From the NCBI GenBank assembly GCA_024400715.1, contig JAKSMH010000048.1, positions 1 to 7,152 of the forward strand: a DNA stretch of 7,152 nucleotides, written 5' to 3'. The notes beneath the pieces are model-generated. The model worked only from the letters and a program-made list of their open reading frames with translations. It had not been told where the DNA came from and searched no databases. Shown here piece after piece: positions 5,537 to 7,152 of the stretch. Origin of the DNA: Bacteroidales bacterium (GTDB lineage Bacteria > Bacteroidota > Bacteroidia > Bacteroidales > WCHB1-69). The position numbers were made by a program, and so were the translations under genes. Within the stretch, counting starts at the first letter, position 1. Every line of letters starts with the position of its first letter.

Positions 5537-6460
5537 TTATTTTCCAATAGCATCAAGCATTTGCCTCAAGCGTTCAACCACTGCTTCTCCGATGAGTTGA
5601 ATCATTGGAGTCTCATCTTGTTCTTTTGCGTAAGCATCAAAAGCATCATAGTAACGGCGTCTGTCGGCAAATTTGACACTGACAGGAGGCAGTCCGTTCT
5701 GGATAAGTTGCAGATTCATCAGCAAACGACCTGTTCGGCCGTTCCCATCAATAAATGGGTGGATGCTTTCAAAACGAAGATGGAATAGTGCCACTGATTC
5801 AATAATGTGCCGTTTCTCAGTCCATAAAGTAAAATCCGACAACAATTTAGAGACTTCTGTTTCTATAAGATAGGGTTCAACGGGTTCGGTAACGGCACCG
5901 GCGATGCGAACCTTGACGCGACGGAACGTGCCGCGATCTTCAGGACGGTCGGACAAAACCAGCGAATGGATGCGATTCAGCTCAAATGCGGTCAGTGGCT
6001 CTTTGCTTTTGGCCAATTCTTCAACATAGACAAAAGCGTCTTTATAGCCAACAATTTCAAGATGGTCCTTCAGCGGTTTTTGGTCGATGGTAATGCCTTG
6101 AAGGACGAGGGCAGTTTCCTGCATTGTTAGCGTATTGCCCTCAATGGCATTGCTGTGGTACGTGTTTTCAACGAGGAAAACCTCGCGAAAGGCCTCTGCT
6201 TCGGCGGGCGTCAGTGGACGGCTTTGATTCAATCTCGCTTTCAGGGCATCAATTTGTTCCAAGAGCAGGCCATAATCTTTGGCCGGATTTTTTTTTGCGT
6301 ATGAACGCGCATCTCTTGGCTTTGGCGCATCGTCAGGAATCAGATATAGATTGCCCTTGCGCGTCACGCCGGCAATGCGGTTTTGTTCGCACAAAATTCT
6401 GACTCTCCGAGCTGAAATATTCCATTTGGCAGCCGCTTCCGAAACCTTGATATAATTCAT
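5537..6460 (-). CDS. HTH-Fic protein, class II Fic AMPylase-like
   Basis: A 307-aa protein. Residues 1-48 form a MerR/excisionase-like helix-turn-helix (VSEAAAKWNISARRVRILCE, then a wing VTRKGNLYLIPDD). Residues 50-95 are a helical linker. The Fic domain carries the full active-site motif HPFIDGNGRTGR (234-245): catalytic His234, anion-binding Gly239-Asn240-Gly241-Arg242, and Arg245. SNAIEGN (103-109) matches the inhibitory (S/T)xxxE(G/N) helix with Glu107. Its position before the Fic core makes this a class II, self-inhibited enzyme. Such enzymes transfer AMP or related groups to hydroxyl side chains; the target is unknown. The HTH suggests that it also binds DNA, most simply its own promoter, which has two 23-bp direct repeats. 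It is a single-gene module between fragments C and D. Confidence 0.9.
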   Translation of the reverse strand: MNYIKVSEAAAKWNISARRVRILCEQNRIAGVTRKGNLYLIPDDAPKPRDARSYAKKNPAKDYGLLLEQIDALKARLNQSRPLTPAEAEAFREVFLVENTYHSNAIEGNTLTMQETALVLQGITIDQKPLKDHLEIVGYKDAFVYVEELAKSKEPLTAFELNRIHSLVLSDRPEDRGTFRRVKVRIAGAVTEPVEPYLIETEVSKLLSDFTLWTEKRHIIESVALFHLRFESIHPFIDGNGRTGRLLMNLQLIQNGLPPVSVKFADRRRYYDAFDAYAKEQDETPMIQLIGEAVVERLRQMLDAIGK

Positions 6461-6530
6461 ATTATTCCTATTTTTACAAATATAGGCTGCAAAAATACAT
6501 ATTTTATTCCTATTTTACAAGTTTTAGGAA
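6458..6530 (-). promoter_or_regulatory. Fic promoter with direct-repeat operators
   Basis: The minus-strand -7 box TATTTTTG (6497-6490) and a -33-like CTTG (6521-6518) are 20 bp apart. Two 23-nt direct repeats with consensus catatt-attcctatttttacaa lie at 6458-6480, across the start codon and leader, and at 6498-6520, exactly filling the spacer between the boxes. They are 40 bp apart. A further TAGGAA (6525-6530) forms an inverted pair with TTCCTA (6507-6512). Binding to these sites would block transcription, and the HTH of the Fic protein is the obvious candidate. Confidence 0.6.
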
Positions 6531-6533
6531 CAA

Positions 6534-6598
6534 AGTGTTACTTTATTTTCCTCCACTATCCGTTTCATCTCCCGCACATCGCGTTGTAGGAAACGGGA
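6534..6598 (-). pseudogene. Repeat fragment D: 3' end of the PH-like gene
   Basis: The minus strand reads FLQRDVREMKRIVEEN, matching residues 77-92 of the intact protein, followed by the unrelated codons KVTLCS and a stop at 6529-6527. An 8-nt deletion next to AGGAA removes the upstream residues, and homology ends in ACGGGAA near 6598. Bases 6561-6583 are identical to 3861-3883 of fragment B. Confidence 0.75.
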
Positions 6599-6613
6599 AA
6601 ATGAGATGGAACT

Positions 6614-6703
6614 TCAATGCTCAAAAAGATCATCCATTGTTATTTGTGATGTAACCTCATTGGCGTATGCATTTGGAGAAAGTCTGCAGGTCGTTATAAA
6701 TGC
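6614..6703 (-). pseudogene. 3' stump of an unidentified gene (lost module)
   Basis: On the minus strand a start-less frame reads KAFITTCRLSPNAYANEV, then TSQITMDDLFEH and a stop at 6616-6614. The preceding in-frame TAG lies about 10 nt upstream and there is no usable start, so this can only be a truncated 3' end. The composition looks like real protein. The stop sits about 15 nt from fragment D, the same layout as the ATPase next to B and Fic next to C. I do not recognise the family. Confidence 0.45.
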
Positions 6704-6750
6704 TTTATTTCGCTAAATCAATAAAATATTTTACATTTTAGCGAAATAAA
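6704..6750. repeat. Perfect 14-bp inverted repeat
   Basis: tttatttcgctaaa (6704-6717) and tttagcgaaataaa (6737-6750) are exact reverse complements around a 19-nt AT-rich loop. It lies 20 nt beyond the stop of the PH-like gene, so it could serve as that operon's terminator, but the long loop and lack of a T-run on the minus strand argue against a simple one. It could also be the operator pair of the lost module. Confidence 0.7.
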
Positions 6751-6770
6751 ATTATTTTATAAATACATTC

Positions 6771-7052
6771 TCATCCTTTTTCCTCCACCATCCGCTTCAT
6801 CTCGCGCACCTCGCGCTGCAGGAAGCCGTGGACGGGAATCTCGCGGCCGTAGGCATAGAAGGTAATGGTGGAGAAGCCGACGAGGGGCGTGTGGATGTGG
6901 ACGCTGGAAACGGCACCGTACGGAATGAACTCCGTGTTGTGGTGCAACAGTGCGGGACTTTTTATCGTGATGCCCTCATCGTTGAAAACAATGGTGGGCG
7001 GGAAAAGCACATTCGATTCGGAAATACGGGAGGCGGTAAAGGTGATGTACAT
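6771..7052 (-). CDS. Small PH-like domain protein, parent of repeat fragments A-D
   Basis: A 93-aa protein with no signal peptide or membrane segment. It has a run of predicted beta strands with DEGI, SPAL and GYST-like turns (TIVFNDEGITIKS at about residues 20-32, EFIPYGAVSSVHI at 41-53, VGFSTITFYAYG at 58-69, EIPVHGF at 71-77), then a single C-terminal helix (EVREMKRMVEE). That order and length resemble small bacterial PH-like (bPH) domains; this is a fold guess, not a family match. It starts 10 nt after the stop of the upstream minus-strand gene, so the two are probably one operon; no promoter is seen between them. Its 3' third is present in four further, truncated copies across the window. 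Function unknown. Confidence 0.75.
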   Translation of the reverse strand: MYITFTASRISESNVLFPPTIVFNDEGITIKSPALLHHNTEFIPYGAVSSVHIHTPLVGFSTITFYAYGREIPVHGFLQREVREMKRMVEEKG

Positions 7053-7062
7053 AGTGGGGAAA

Positions 7063-7152
7063 TTATTTCTTGAACCTTTCCTTAATGCTTTCCCAGAAGC
7101 TCTTGCCGCGGATTTCCGGGCGTTCGCTCTTGAGCAAATCGCCGAATTGAGT
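7063..7152 (-). CDS. C-terminal end of an unidentified gene (start outside window)
   Basis: The minus-strand frame is open from the window edge to a TAA at 7065-7063, giving 29 residues ending GKSFWESIKERFKK. The lysine-rich amphipathic end is unremarkable and I do not recognise the protein. Base composition matches the PH-like gene that follows 10 nt downstream, which suggests both belong to the resident chromosome rather than to the modules at left. Confidence 0.6.
   Translation of the reverse strand, partial: TQFGDLLKSERPEIRGKSFWESIKERFKK

Noticed and set aside
5456..5788. 110-residue plus-strand open frame starting in fragment C
   Set aside because: It is antisense to both fragment C and the Fic gene. 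A similar antisense frame over gene E (6828-7073) arises only because the sequence is duplicated.
3833..6598. 5'-truncated fragments as retrotransposed copies
   Set aside because: A shared 3' end with ragged 5' ends would fit, but there are no target-site duplications or reverse transcriptase, and copies stay in one locus and orientation. Local recombination is simpler.

Overview
The window looks like a member of the Bacteroidota, probably Bacteroidales. Start codons have no clear Shine-Dalgarno sequence. Five genes are preceded by the phylum's TAnnTTTG -7 promoter box. The protein types also fit: secreted tandem-repeat proteins, an LTAC-type lipoprotein, a DUF4143 ATPase and an HTH-Fic protein. 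No sequence here fixes the genus.

Left third (1-2206). The 3' end of a XerD-like tyrosine recombinase gene is followed 19 nt later by a small secreted protein made of six 18-residue KDQWG repeats. Facing it, with only 3 nt between the stops, is a second small secreted repeat protein built of YRSEAD units. It resembles the DUF6150 / '7(1) septoil knot' family. A divergent intergenic region with two promoters, a 15-bp palindrome and a REP-like hairpin separates it from a metallo-beta-lactamase-fold lipoprotein.

Right two thirds (2207-7152). This part is organised as a string of self-contained modules: an AbiEi/AbiEii toxin-antitoxin pair, a DUF4143 AAA+ ATPase, an HTH-Fic protein, and what appears to be the stump of a fourth module. 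The modules are separated by GC-rich, same-orientation fragments (A-D) of the 3' end of one gene. Its only full copy (E, 6771-7052, minus strand) sits at the right end and encodes a 93-aa protein that looks like a small bacterial PH-like domain. The minus-strand module genes end within about 6-15 nt of a fragment. At least three modules carry their own promoter with repeated or inverted operator-like sequences: three 33-bp iterons before the ATPase, two 23-bp direct repeats across the Fic promoter, and an inverted repeat before AbiE.

Interpretation. The right part resembles an accretion array of mobile or defence-type modules collected at the 3' end of the PH-like gene, each junction marked by a 5'-truncated copy of that 3' end. 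The alternation is read directly from the sequence. The mechanism (site-specific insertion, homologous recombination between repeats, or decay of a tandem paralogue array) is inference. The rightmost 90 bases are the end of another minus-strand gene, which I do not recognise, lying just upstream of E and probably in one operon with it.
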